A DNA stretch of 64,000 nucleotides from Algoriphagus sp. PAP.12 (lineage in GTDB: Bacteria; Bacteroidota; Bacteroidia; Cytophagales; Cyclobacteriaceae), in the NCBI RefSeq assembly GCF_026652115.1, contig NZ_JAPPSQ010000011.1, positions 102,358 through 166,357 on the forward strand, read 5' to 3'. Each line of letters opens with the position of its first letter. The stretch's first letter is position 1. Below the pieces are notes generated by a model. It was not told where the DNA came from. It saw nothing but the letters and a program-made list of their open reading frames with translations, and made no database searches. Positions 34,527 to 43,205 of this stretch are shown one piece after another. Made by a program: the position numbers and the translations under genes.

Positions 34527-36395
34527 CTACTCCCCAACCAACCTCACTTTGATCTTGGTTTGATCTCCTTCAATTGTCCAAGCGGGGATTCGGATCTCAA
34601 TTCTCTTTAAGCCTTTTATTTGTCTGTCCAATTCCAATGGGGCTGGATCTAGAGATACTACGGAAACTACTAGTTCTGGATGAGAGATATTTTCAAGATA
34701 AAGGGTTTTGCCATCTTGCCTCAAGATCGCTCCTCCATCGGTGATTTCAACTTCGGCAGTGGTCATCATCTGCCATGTGATGAGTTTGGTACTTTCTGAA
34801 AGTGTAATCTCATCCTCAATAGTGATGGAAGCAGGGCTGTCCTTGATGAATTTTCTGGAAGCAGACTTCACTTGACCTTCCAATGTTTTGCTCAAATCAA
34901 AAATCGCTTCTGGCTTTTCTCCCTCTTTGAAAGAAAGTAACTCAGATTGTCCTTCGGTTCTGTGAAGGGAGTCATTGACAGTCAATGTGCTGTGTCCATA
35001 ATTGTTTTTAGTCAATAAAGTCCAGCGCTCACAGGATTGGCATCTTCCCCAGAGGTCAAAACCCGTTTGTTCAAGCTCATTATAACTCTGATTACCGGGA
35101 TCAATAGACCAACGAACTCCGTCTAATTCAAAAATGAAAGAACCGGCATCCATATTTCCATGATTGACCATTCCTCGGCCACCTTTTCCTCCAAAATAAT
35201 AACCTCGGGGATCATTTTCTCCTCCCGTGAAGAATACAACAGGATTAGATCCTTCGCCTTTCCAGGCTGTTGGAACACCTTCACCTCCTTTTTCTTCGTA
35301 TTGAGAAATCCAGGCCATGGCGGCTCCGGCAAGTCGGAATAGTTTTCCGGTTTCCTCTGCGGGAAGGAGAAATCTTTCTTTTTCAAAAAACTGAGGGTTA
35401 CCGGATTTCGAGGCAAACCATGCCAAAGTGATATCTCCGGCTGCGCTTCTTTTGTCGCCACAGTCCGCGAAATTGTAATACCAGCCTGATGGTGCATTGG
35501 CCAAGGTTCTAAATATGGCACTTTCCTTAAATGCAGGGAATTCCCAATGTCCAAAATCACTTCCAAATGCACTTTCCAGCATTGCTGCAGTAGTTACCGA
35601 AAAGCTGGTTCCGTAGGCCCAATAGGTGGATCCTTCTGGATAAACTCCGTCTGGTCCATATTCTACCAAGGAATGAGGTAGGCCATCTAAGGCACGACTG
35701 ATAGTTTTGGAGGCCAATTCAGGTTCATCCTCGGCAATAGCTATGGATGCAGCGATCATCCCGCCATTGCAGACCTGATTCCAATTATTGGTGCCATAGG
35801 CCCACCAAGGGTTTTCTCCATATTCAGGCCAACTTGGGAGTAACGCTTTTTCGATAAGAGCCTTCTTGGCCAATTCTTGCGTGGATTGAGGTAAATCTCC
35901 AGCTGTCCAGTCCAAAGCGAAAGAAACAGCAAGCGCCATTTCAGCAACATCGAGAAAATGGGATGGATTCCAATCCGAAAAATTACAAACCGCTATGACT
36001 TCCTCATTGATTCGGGCTAGGACCTCAGGATCTTTTTCCATCAAATAAACAAAGCCGAGCATGTTGATCCGATAGAGCATTTCTCGAGAAACACTCAGCA
36101 GACGCCTCCCTTCCATGATCCTTTCCAAAAGCGGCTGCTCATAAATGGTCTCTGCACTTTCCTGAATAACCGCATACATGTTCTGCAAGACCGGATCGGA
36201 TTTCATATTCTTTTTTAGATCTTTCAAAATCGGCTTGTCAAAAACCAATCTTGGGGAAGATTTCCGAAGGTTTTTTTGAAGATAAGCCATCGACATGGGA
36301 TTGTCGAGATGAGGTATTTCGGTCTCTTGAGCTTGAGTTTGAAAAGTGGTGAAAGCAAAAAGAATAATAAAAAATAGGCTTAGCTTCATTTTCAT
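34527..36395 (-). CDS. Heparinase II/III-family polysaccharide lyase-like protein
   Basis: This 622-residue exported protein has a signal peptide ending in TQAQ. An alpha/alpha-toroid region (about 40-330) includes WWAYGTNNWNQVCNGGMIAAS and YPEGSTYWAYG, followed by a beta-sheet region with NHGNMDAGSFIFELDGVRWSIDPG (about 408-432), the hallmark of heparinase II/III and alginate-lyase families. Conserved N, H and Y residues expected for a lyase are present. It lies 45 bases downstream of a sulfatase on the same strand, so the substrate is probably a sulfated or uronic-acid polysaccharide; the exact one is not known. Confidence 0.82.
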   Translation of the reverse strand: MKMKLSLFFIILFAFTTFQTQAQETEIPHLDNPMSMAYLQKNLRKSSPRLVFDKPILKDLKKNMKSDPVLQNMYAVIQESAETIYEQPLLERIMEGRRLLSVSREMLYRINMLGFVYLMEKDPEVLARINEEVIAVCNFSDWNPSHFLDVAEMALAVSFALDWTAGDLPQSTQELAKKALIEKALLPSWPEYGENPWWAYGTNNWNQVCNGGMIAASIAIAEDEPELASKTISRALDGLPHSLVEYGPDGVYPEGSTYWAYGTSFSVTTAAMLESAFGSDFGHWEFPAFKESAIFRTLANAPSGWYYNFADCGDKRSAAGDITLAWFASKSGNPQFFEKERFLLPAEETGKLFRLAGAAMAWISQYEEKGGEGVPTAWKGEGSNPVVFFTGGENDPRGYYFGGKGGRGMVNHGNMDAGSFIFELDGVRWSIDPGNQSYNELEQTGFDLWGRCQSCERWTLLTKNNYGHSTLTVNDSLHRTEGQSELLSFKEGEKPEAIFDLSKTLEGQVKSASRKFIKDSPASITIEDEITLSESTKLITWQMMTTAEVEITDGGAILRQDGKTLYLENISHPELVVSVVSLDPAPLELDRQIKGLKRIEIRIPAWTIEGDQTKIKVRLVGE

Positions 36396-36440
36396 TGTGA
36401 TGGGTTTTTGTTAAAAATCAGGCATGAAACATCAAGATAA

Positions 36441-37985
36441 CTATTTTGCTCTATTGGCGGTGGACTCACTTTCTCTATAATCTTCCAATAGGGCACTTAA
36501 TTCGGTTATCTTCTCTGGATATTTTTCAAACAAATTATCTCTTTGCTCTGGATCTTCTTTCATATTGAAGAGAAGGCCAGGGGTATGAAAATCTGTATAT
36601 CCTGTCAATTCTTTGAAAGATTCAGGCATTGGTCTTAGTCCTCCAGTCGAATCATTGATGTAGAGCCAATCACCTTTTCTGATCCCCCAGATTTTTGCAT
36701 TGGTATTGTGGATGGTAGCTTCTCTTAGAGGTGAATTATACTCTTTTCCAGTGAAAACCGCCGTAAAATCATAGCTGTCTGGAGCAGCTTTTTCTGGTAT
36801 TTCAATCCCGATAATATTGGCAATGGTAGCCATGACATCAATTTGAGAAATCAATTCATTTGAAACGGATTCTGCTTGAATATGCCCTGGCCATTTGACG
36901 ATGAATGGTACATGATGTCCTCCTTCCCAAACGTCCCTTTTTAAACCTCGAAAATCCCCCATGCTGAAGTGATCAAATTTTTCTGCTCTTTCCCAAGCAT
37001 AGTGCTCTGGACCATTATCCGCACTGAAGATCACGATGGTATTTTCTTCTAATCCTTGTTCCTCGAGAGCAGCCAATACTTCTCCAATCACCCAGTCTGT
37101 TTGGACCATAAAGTCTCCATATGGACCTGCTTGTGACTTTCCGTCAAACTCATCATTCGGAATAATAGGGGCATGCGGCGAAGGAAGGGCAAAGTATAAA
37201 AAGAAAGGCTTGTTCTTATCTTGGGCTTTGATCCATTCTTTGGTCTTTTTTGCCAAAGTTGGTAGTACCTCATAAGGATTCCAGTCTTTGACTTTTGGAC
37301 CCGGACGGAATTCCCAACTTCCTTCTTTTACGTCAAAGCCAATATTGTTAATATCCATAGTTTCAGATGGTGCTTGGATAATTCGGTCGTTTTCTACCCA
37401 TGCATAAGGGGGGAAATTGATTGTTCCATCTCCGAAATAATAGTCAAAGCCTCTGTCTAATGGTCCCCCGGAAACGGGTTTACTCCAATCAATATCTTCA
37501 GATAGATAATACTTGGTCATATTTCCCCATTGCTCGACTTCGCCGGTTGGTTGGTTTTGGAATTCCCAGTTCCAGCCTAAATGCCATTTGCCTATGCAAG
37601 CAGTTGAATACCCTTCAGCCTTCAATAGCTGAGGTAAAGTGATGTCTGTTTCTGCGAAAAATGGTTTGCCAAAAGCCCCTACAATTCCGAATTGCCGTCT
37701 CCAGTGATATGTCCCGGTCAATAAGGCATATCGACTAGGAGAGCAGATTCCTGAAGAACTATGAGCGTCCGTAAACCGCATTCCCTCTTTGGCCAAATTA
37801 TCTAGATTTGGGGTAGGAATTTTGGAGTTTGAATTTTGAATAGCCAAATCTCCATAACCCATGTCATCGGCATAAATGATGACGATATTGGGAGGAGTTG
37901 AAGGCTCTTTTGAGCAAGCTGAAATAGTAAGAAATAGAAAAAGGAATGCAAAGATGTTTGACTTGGGAACGGAAAGGGCCTGCAT
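36441..37985 (-). CDS. Sulfatase lipoprotein (type I, formylglycine-dependent)
   Basis: This is a 514-residue lipoprotein (lipobox ISAC, C24). The alkaline-phosphatase-like sulfatase fold has metal aspartates in YADDMGYGD (D40, D41), the formylglycine cysteine in [11 protein letters not shown] (C81, followed by x-P-S-R), and [11 protein letters not shown] near residue 325. The cysteine must be oxidised by a maturation enzyme that is not in the window. It removes sulfate esters from a polysaccharide or sugar and probably works with the adjacent lyase-like protein. The catalytic set looks complete. Confidence 0.93.
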   Translation of the reverse strand: MQALSVPKSNIFAFLFLFLTISACSKEPSTPPNIVIIYADDMGYGDLAIQNSNSKIPTPNLDNLAKEGMRFTDAHSSSGICSPSRYALLTGTYHWRRQFGIVGAFGKPFFAETDITLPQLLKAEGYSTACIGKWHLGWNWEFQNQPTGEVEQWGNMTKYYLSEDIDWSKPVSGGPLDRGFDYYFGDGTINFPPYAWVENDRIIQAPSETMDINNIGFDVKEGSWEFRPGPKVKDWNPYEVLPTLAKKTKEWIKAQDKNKPFFLYFALPSPHAPIIPNDEFDGKSQAGPYGDFMVQTDWVIGEVLAALEEQGLEENTIVIFSADNGPEHYAWERAEKFDHFSMGDFRGLKRDVWEGGHHVPFIVKWPGHIQAESVSNELISQIDVMATIANIIGIEIPEKAAPDSYDFTAVFTGKEYNSPLREATIHNTNAKIWGIRKGDWLYINDSTGGLRPMPESFKELTGYTDFHTPGLLFNMKEDPEQRDNLFEKYPEKITELSALLEDYRESESTANRAK

Positions 37986-38076
37986 GTTTTATGATTTTTG
38001 GAATCGAGTCTTGCAATTAGTCCAATTACCCTAAAAATTCAAATCAATTGTTTACAAATGGACTTTATTCTTTGAC

Positions 38077-38577
38077 TTATTGGCGGTTTTTATTCCACGG
38101 CAACCGGGCAATTCCCATTCTCATGTAGCAACGGTCAATAATGGAGGTGAAGATCAAACCCACACAAAGAATGATCGGAATTACCAATGCATTATGGATT
38201 CCAAAGAAATATAGAATCAGGAAAATTGCTAACAAAAGGCCGAGTGTCATTCTAAACTGGCGATCAATTGACCATCCTTTAATTTGGACAGGCTGCTGAA
38301 TACTTTCCATATGATTTTCCAAAATCTTTACATTGGAAAAACCATCTGCAATCAATTGAAATCCTACTCCCGTTGCACGATTCCCACTTTGACAGACTAA
38401 GTAAATATTTTGATTTTCAAAAGAGGAGAAAAATGACTTTTGATAATTGCTTGAAGGGATATTCAGTGCTCCAGGAATGTGATATTCTAAAAATTCGCTC
38501 GGCTCCCTTACATCAATAATTACTGCCGTTCTATTGATCAATTGAGATTGAGCCAAATGATTGCTAATCCGATCCAT
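38077..38577 (-). CDS. Rhodanese-like protein with C-terminal DUF2892 membrane domain
   Basis: This 166-residue protein combines a rhodanese domain (residues about 1-90, active loop CQSGNR with C62) with a DUF2892 hairpin of two membrane spans (about 110-150, followed by RCYMRMGIARLPWN). The architecture is that of E. coli YgaP, a membrane sulfurtransferase. Sulfur would be handled at the inner face of the cytoplasmic membrane. It lies between the sulfatase and the lactonase operon on the same strand but is separated from both by about 100 bases. Confidence 0.87.
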   Translation of the reverse strand: MDRISNHLAQSQLINRTAVIIDVREPSEFLEYHIPGALNIPSSNYQKSFFSSFENQNIYLVCQSGNRATGVGFQLIADGFSNVKILENHMESIQQPVQIKGWSIDRQFRMTLGLLLAIFLILYFFGIHNALVIPIILCVGLIFTSIIDRCYMRMGIARLPWNKNRQ

Positions 38578-38676
38578 AATTTAAAGCGCAACTATAAAAT
38601 ATATTCACTATAAAGTAAGTAAATATAGTTTTTAAAAAAAACCTGGTTCGAGATTATCAGGTGCTGTGTGTTTTAA

Positions 38677-39558
38677 TCAATCGATTTTGCCAACATTTGT
38701 CTCAAATCCTCTTATTTTAACTTGCACCAAAAACACATCTCCACTTTGAGGGAATTGGCTTAGTTGATCGGGGCTAAGATTTTCTTGAGCTGTTGTGATT
38801 AGAAGTTGGTCCAGATTTGGGCCACCAAAAGCACAGGAAGTGATATGAGGAACTGGAAGTTCTATTTTATCCAAAAGCTCTCCTGTTTTTGGATTCCAGC
38901 GATAGACACCCGAACCTCCATAATGCGCAATCCAAAGCATTCCTTCCTGATCAATGCACATGCCGTCTGGTGTCCCGATTTCTTTTGGAACGTCAATAGC
39001 AATTCGTTTAAAACTGATTTCACCTGAAACAGCATCAAAGCCAAATTCCTGGACTTTTTGGGTAGGGGAGTCGATGAAATAAAAAGTGGATTGATCTTCA
39101 GTCCATGCCATTCCATTGGAAATAGTCAGGTCTTCCAGTTTCTTATCGACAGTCAGATCTTCCGAAATACGATATAATGAACCAGCTCCCTCTGTGAATA
39201 GAGTGCTTAATGTTCCGATCCAGATTCTTCCTTTAGGATCTACTTTGCCGTCATTGAATCGATGAAGTTGAAAGTCTTGTTCTATTTCCAAAAGTTTTTC
39301 TTGTTTCCCTGTTTGAAGGTCAAATCGAATTAAACTTCGGTCTAATCCCAGAATCAATTCATTTCCTTTTCCCTCCAAAGCCACCGCCAATCTTCCGGGA
39401 AATTTAAAAGTTTTCAGCTCCTTGGAAGGAAATGCCATTTTAAATAAAGTCCCATTTTCAATATCTACCCAGAAAAAGGATTGATGTTTTTTGATCCAAA
39501 TGGGCCCTTCTCCCAAGAAGCATTGACATGGAAAAGCAGTGTAATTGTAAGTTTTCAA
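38677..39558 (-). CDS. SMP-30/gluconolactonase-family sugar lactonase
   Basis: This 293-residue protein is a six-bladed beta-propeller of the SMP-30/LRE family, which opens sugar lactones with a divalent metal. Ligand segments are visible: FLGEGPIW (Glu, residue about 17), RFNDGKVDPKGRIWIG (Asn/Asp, about 103), SNGMAW and GTPDGMCIDQEG (Asp, about 197). No in-frame ATG is available upstream, so the TTG at 39558 is taken as start. It is the last gene of an operon with isomerase, SDR, dehydrogenase and decarboxylase genes, so it would hydrolyse a lactone made by one of the dehydrogenases. Confidence 0.85.
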   Translation of the reverse strand: MKTYNYTAFPCQCFLGEGPIWIKKHQSFFWVDIENGTLFKMAFPSKELKTFKFPGRLAVALEGKGNELILGLDRSLIRFDLQTGKQEKLLEIEQDFQLHRFNDGKVDPKGRIWIGTLSTLFTEGAGSLYRISEDLTVDKKLEDLTISNGMAWTEDQSTFYFIDSPTQKVQEFGFDAVSGEISFKRIAIDVPKEIGTPDGMCIDQEGMLWIAHYGGSGVYRWNPKTGELLDKIELPVPHITSCAFGGPNLDQLLITTAQENLSPDQLSQFPQSGDVFLVQVKIRGFETNVGKID

Positions 39559-39599
39559 TTGAATTTGGAATTCGTTTATCTTAAATCAAAATTCGTAAA

Positions 39600-40487
39600 T
39601 CACTGATGCCAGTATTGGGCTATTTTTTTCTTTAGAAAAGCAACGCTTCGTTCCAACTGATCCATCCCATCTACACCATCTTCAATACTGATCCAAGAGT
39701 CAAACCCGACCCTTTTAAGCTCAGTGAAAATCGCATCATAATCATTCATTCCCTTTCCGATTTCTCCGTGACTCAATCGCTTGGCATATCCTTGAGCACC
39801 TCCCTCTTCCTTACGAAGGTCTTCGATGGTTCCATATTTCAAGAACCTGTCGCTGGCATGCATAGTGACTACTCTTTCAGACACATCATACAATAAGTCC
39901 AAAGGGTCTTCTCCAGCCAAAAAAGTGTTGCTGGGATCGTAATTGACCCCGAAATTAGGATGGTGGATGCTATTGACTAATTGAGTGAAAATCGCTCTTT
40001 TCTGTGCAAATTCAGGGTATTCCCAAAAGTCATCTTTGTAATGATTTTCGATGATTAAAGTAATTCCGAGCGATTGTGCGTAGGGAAGGCAAGCCTCAAT
40101 GCATTCTTTGGCCAATTGAATTCCTTCCTCTACAGAAAGCTCAGGTCTGTACTGACCTGAAAGGACACGGCAATAAGAGCCGCCTAAAACATCGGTCATT
40201 TCTATCCATCGCTTTTGTTTTTGGATTTCTCTTTCTCGGAATTTTTTGTCCCGATGTGTGAAATCCGGTGAACAGCACATCATGGGAATGACCATGCCTT
40301 CGTCTTCTACCATTCGGCGAAAAAGTGGCCATTTCTTTTCATCTTCCATTTCTAAAAATCCTGCATACCACTCCAATCCTTCGATTTCTAGAGGGGCTGC
40401 GAGTTTGATCCATTCGGAAATTTTCATACTTCCGTCTTTGCAGAGTGCCTGCATAAATGCTTTTGGGAAAGCTGCGAGTTTGGGCAT
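39600..40487 (-). CDS. Xylose-isomerase-like TIM-barrel sugar (phosphate) isomerase/epimerase
   Basis: This 295-residue protein of the AP-endonuclease 2/xylose-isomerase-like superfamily has metal ligands in LIIENHYKD (Glu, residue about 146), VNYDPSNTFLAG (Asp, about 182), VVTMHASDR (His, about 208) and WISIEDG (Glu, about 272). Such enzymes interconvert keto sugars or epimerise them. It starts 5 bases downstream of the SDR gene and precedes the lactonase gene by 41 bases. The substrate is not predictable. Confidence 0.82.
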   Translation of the reverse strand: MPKLAAFPKAFMQALCKDGSMKISEWIKLAAPLEIEGLEWYAGFLEMEDEKKWPLFRRMVEDEGMVIPMMCCSPDFTHRDKKFREREIQKQKRWIEMTDVLGGSYCRVLSGQYRPELSVEEGIQLAKECIEACLPYAQSLGITLIIENHYKDDFWEYPEFAQKRAIFTQLVNSIHHPNFGVNYDPSNTFLAGEDPLDLLYDVSERVVTMHASDRFLKYGTIEDLRKEEGGAQGYAKRLSHGEIGKGMNDYDAIFTELKRVGFDSWISIEDGVDGMDQLERSVAFLKKKIAQYWHQ

Positions 40488-40492
40488 TGTTG

Positions 40493-41287
40493 TTAGTTTA
40501 TGGTACTAGTGTCTTTAGGGGCATTTCTGCCAATCATGGGATGCTGCTCGAGATCGACTACTTGACCGCTGATCGGGCCACTTTCATCTGAAAGCCAATA
40601 AATCGCTGCAGCGGCAATCTCTTCTGGCCAGAGAATTCTTCCAGATGGAGCATACATCGCCGGGAGTTTTTCATACCAGGTTTCGGAAAGTCCATGTTGT
40701 TTTTTTCGTTCTCTTTCCCGCTCAGTCAAAACCCAGCCTGGATTGATTTGATTGACTCGGACTCCATAGTCTCGCATCAAGGCATCACCCAAATTTCGGG
40801 TCAAAGTCATCAATCCACCTTTGGAAATGCTATATCCAAGCAAATTGGGCTCACCACTATAGGCGTTGACAGAGCCGATATTGAGTACACATCCTCTAGA
40901 TTTTTGCAATTCTTCCATTCCAGCTTGGATCAAAAGGAAAGGTGCAATTGTGTTGATCTCTATTACTTTTTGGAGTAAGTTTTTATCAGTTGTCTGAATG
41001 TCTGAAGAAACCACCCAAGCGGCATTGTTGACGATTGCGTCTAATTTTCCAAAGTTTTTTTTTGCAAGCGAAACCAATCGGTCCGCACAACCTTCGGCGG
41101 ATATATCTTCATCATGGAAAACGGCATTTTCTTCTCCAATTTCAGCCAAAACTTCCTTCCCCAGGTCTTCTTCCAGACCTGTCAAAATGACTTTGGCTCC
41201 TTCCAGAACACATCGCTTAGCAATTGCTTTTCCAATTCCGGTCGTGCTCCCGGTGACGATGATGACTTTATTTTCGAGTCTCATCAT
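40493..41287 (-). CDS. SDR-family sugar/polyol dehydrogenase
   Basis: This 264-residue classical short-chain dehydrogenase has the Rossmann motif VTGSTTGIGKAIA (residues about 12-24), the structural NNAAW, and the catalytic Ser-Tyr-Lys in NIGSVNAYSG and LGYSISKGG (about residues 137, 150 and 154). Its ATG overlaps the stop of the upstream dehydrogenase gene by one base (TAATG). In the operon with a lactonase it may oxidise a sugar to its lactone, which is inference from context. Confidence 0.87.
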   Translation of the reverse strand: MMRLENKVIIVTGSTTGIGKAIAKRCVLEGAKVILTGLEEDLGKEVLAEIGEENAVFHDEDISAEGCADRLVSLAKKNFGKLDAIVNNAAWVVSSDIQTTDKNLLQKVIEINTIAPFLLIQAGMEELQKSRGCVLNIGSVNAYSGEPNLLGYSISKGGLMTLTRNLGDALMRDYGVRVNQINPGWVLTERERERKKQHGLSETWYEKLPAMYAPSGRILWPEEIAAAAIYWLSDESGPISGQVVDLEQHPMIGRNAPKDTSTIN

Positions 41288-42324
41288 TAGACAGGTTTCA
41301 AAACTGATTTCACTACATCTCCATGATGCATTTTTTCAAATGCTTCTTTCCATTCGGTAATGGGCCACACGCCACCAATTATAGGTTTGACATTCAAAGC
41401 TCCAGAGGTTAAAAGAGCCAAAACCCTTTCCCAAATCGGCCAATTGTGACTAAAGCTCCCCTGAAGTCTTACATTTTTTTGGACGATGGGGTCAATAGAA
41501 AAATTCAAAGGTTTTGGTCCCCAGCCTACTTTGGTGATTTGACCATTGGGGCGAACCAGTTTCATAGCCATTTGAAGGGTGGCGCTAACTCCGGCAGCAT
41601 CAATAATCAAGTCTGCACCCATACCGTCCCGCTTTCTAGCCCAGATTTCTGCGGCAGCTTCTCCGACTAATGGATCACAGCCATAGGCTTGCTGGGCAAT
41701 CCCCAATCTGCCTTTGTCTGCTTCCAAACCTACAATCCCAACCTCTGCACCACAGATTTTTGCCACTGCTGCACAAAGGATTCCTATAGTACCCGGACCT
41801 ATGACAATGACACGATCTCCGGGTTTGATAGAAGAATTTCCTACCACCGCATTGTAGGCAACACAGCAAGGTTCTGTCAGGCAAGCTTCCTCGAAAGACA
41901 ATGTGTCGGGAACACTGTGGAGGCATCTGGCAGGAACCCGCACAAATCTCGTCATGGCCCCATTTACTCCATAGCCGAATCCTTTTCGGGTTGGGTCGAG
42001 ATTATAAAGTCCCACTTTACTCATGGGATTCATTGGGTCAATGATGGCGGCGGTTTCACTTACCACTCTGTCACCTACTTTCCAAGAGGACACGTTGGTA
42101 CCCAAAGAGGCAATTTTTCCTCCAAATTCATGGCCTAAAACGACAGGGTAATTTACAGGCCAACTATGATCAGAAGTCCACTGATGGAGATCAGAACCAC
42201 AGACACCGACATTTTCTACTTCCAATAAGATGTCATCAGGGCCAATTTCCGGAACTGGGATTTCTCGAATTTCTACTGAATATTTTTCCTCTGAAAAATT
42301 TACTACTGCAGCTGATTTAGACAT
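41287..42324 (-). CDS. Medium-chain (zinc-type) sugar/threonine dehydrogenase-like protein lacking the structural zinc lobe
   Basis: This 345-residue medium-chain dehydrogenase has catalytic-zinc ligands in GVCGSDLHQW (C42) and VLGHEFGG (H65, E66), and a nucleotide-binding VIGPGTIGILCAAVAK (about 177-192). The four-cysteine structural zinc site normally near residues 90-115 is absent; that stretch contains no cysteine. Close relatives include L-threonine and sugar-alcohol dehydrogenases. It lies 3 bases from the decarboxylase-like gene and overlaps the SDR gene by one base, so the operon is tight. Confidence 0.85.
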   Translation of the reverse strand: MSKSAAVVNFSEEKYSVEIREIPVPEIGPDDILLEVENVGVCGSDLHQWTSDHSWPVNYPVVLGHEFGGKIASLGTNVSSWKVGDRVVSETAAIIDPMNPMSKVGLYNLDPTRKGFGYGVNGAMTRFVRVPARCLHSVPDTLSFEEACLTEPCCVAYNAVVGNSSIKPGDRVIVIGPGTIGILCAAVAKICGAEVGIVGLEADKGRLGIAQQAYGCDPLVGEAAAEIWARKRDGMGADLIIDAAGVSATLQMAMKLVRPNGQITKVGWGPKPLNFSIDPIVQKNVRLQGSFSHNWPIWERVLALLTSGALNVKPIIGGVWPITEWKEAFEKMHHGDVVKSVLKPV

Positions 42325-42327
42325 GGA

Positions 42328-43035
42328 TTAGGATTTGGATGGGATTACTGTTTCTTGGCTGTGAATCGCTTCACAAATCATACGGAGGGAACTTTCCAGA
42401 TCTCCGCTTGCGGTCTTGAAAGAGTCGGCATCAATAGTAAGTGGAGCTCCCAAAACCACCAAAGGAGCTCCATATTGTGGGCATTGGATTGCCTGCTCAA
42501 GGGATAGTCCGCCTACCGCTTGAACTGGAATGTCAACAGCCGCAACAACTTCTTTCAACTGATCAAGAGGACTGGGCATTCGATGACCGGCAGCCGCAAT
42601 TCCTCTTCTTTCATCATATCCGATATGGTGAATGACATAGTCACAACCTAGATCTTCTAAAAATTTTGCGCCAGCGACCATGTCTGGACAGACCATATTG
42701 TCGCCCATGACTTTGGCACCGAAATCTTTCCCTGCTTGCACTACGCATTTGATGGTTTCGGCATGTGCTCTGGCCATCACAACGACATGAGTCGCTCCGG
42801 CTTTAGCCATCATTTCAGCTTCGAGGTAGCCTCCATCCATGGTTTTTAGATCAGCTACGATTGGAATTCCCGGAAAAGCTTCTCTCAATTTTCTGACTCC
42901 ATGGAGACCTTCTGCAAGAATAAGTGGGGTTCCTGCCTCTAACCAGTCCACTCCAGCCCGCATTGCCATTGCTGCAGTTTCGAGCGCTTCATCGATATTG
43001 GTAAGGTCAAGGGATATTTGAACAATAGGTTTCAT
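42328..43035 (-). CDS. Hexulose-6-phosphate synthase / keto-gulonate-phosphate decarboxylase-like protein (OMPDC superfamily)
   Basis: The start is set at the ATG at 43035, which begins MKPIVQISLDLTNIDEALE as in HPS proteins; a longer frame to 43128 adds 31 unrelated residues. The 235-residue TIM barrel has the DxKxxD motif as DLKTMD (residues 62-67), followed by GG, and VQAVGGLSLEQA near 180. It resembles HPS (formaldehyde + ribulose-5-P) more than the decarboxylase KGPDC. No phosphohexulose isomerase gene is adjacent. It is the first gene of the sugar-oxidation operon. Confidence 0.75.
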   Translation of the reverse strand: MKPIVQISLDLTNIDEALETAAMAMRAGVDWLEAGTPLILAEGLHGVRKLREAFPGIPIVADLKTMDGGYLEAEMMAKAGATHVVVMARAHAETIKCVVQAGKDFGAKVMGDNMVCPDMVAGAKFLEDLGCDYVIHHIGYDERRGIAAAGHRMPSPLDQLKEVVAAVDIPVQAVGGLSLEQAIQCPQYGAPLVVLGAPLTIDADSFKTASGDLESSLRMICEAIHSQETVIPSKS

Positions 43036-43205
43036 CTTTGGGTTAATTTTAAAAGTAATACCTTGAAATACAGGTTTTGGACTAAGCTTTTTAAGATAAG
43101 GATTTTCACAACGCAAACTTTCAGGCACTTTCTGTTTCCCGTAAATTTTTACTTGAATCGGCCTGAAAAAATCACTAATCTGTAGTTTGTTAAAACCCCT
43201 TCCAC

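Noticed and set aside
42328..43128. Longer start for the hexulose-phosphate-synthase-like protein
   Set aside because: The extra 31 residues are unlike the family; the ATG at 43035 begins the conserved first strand.
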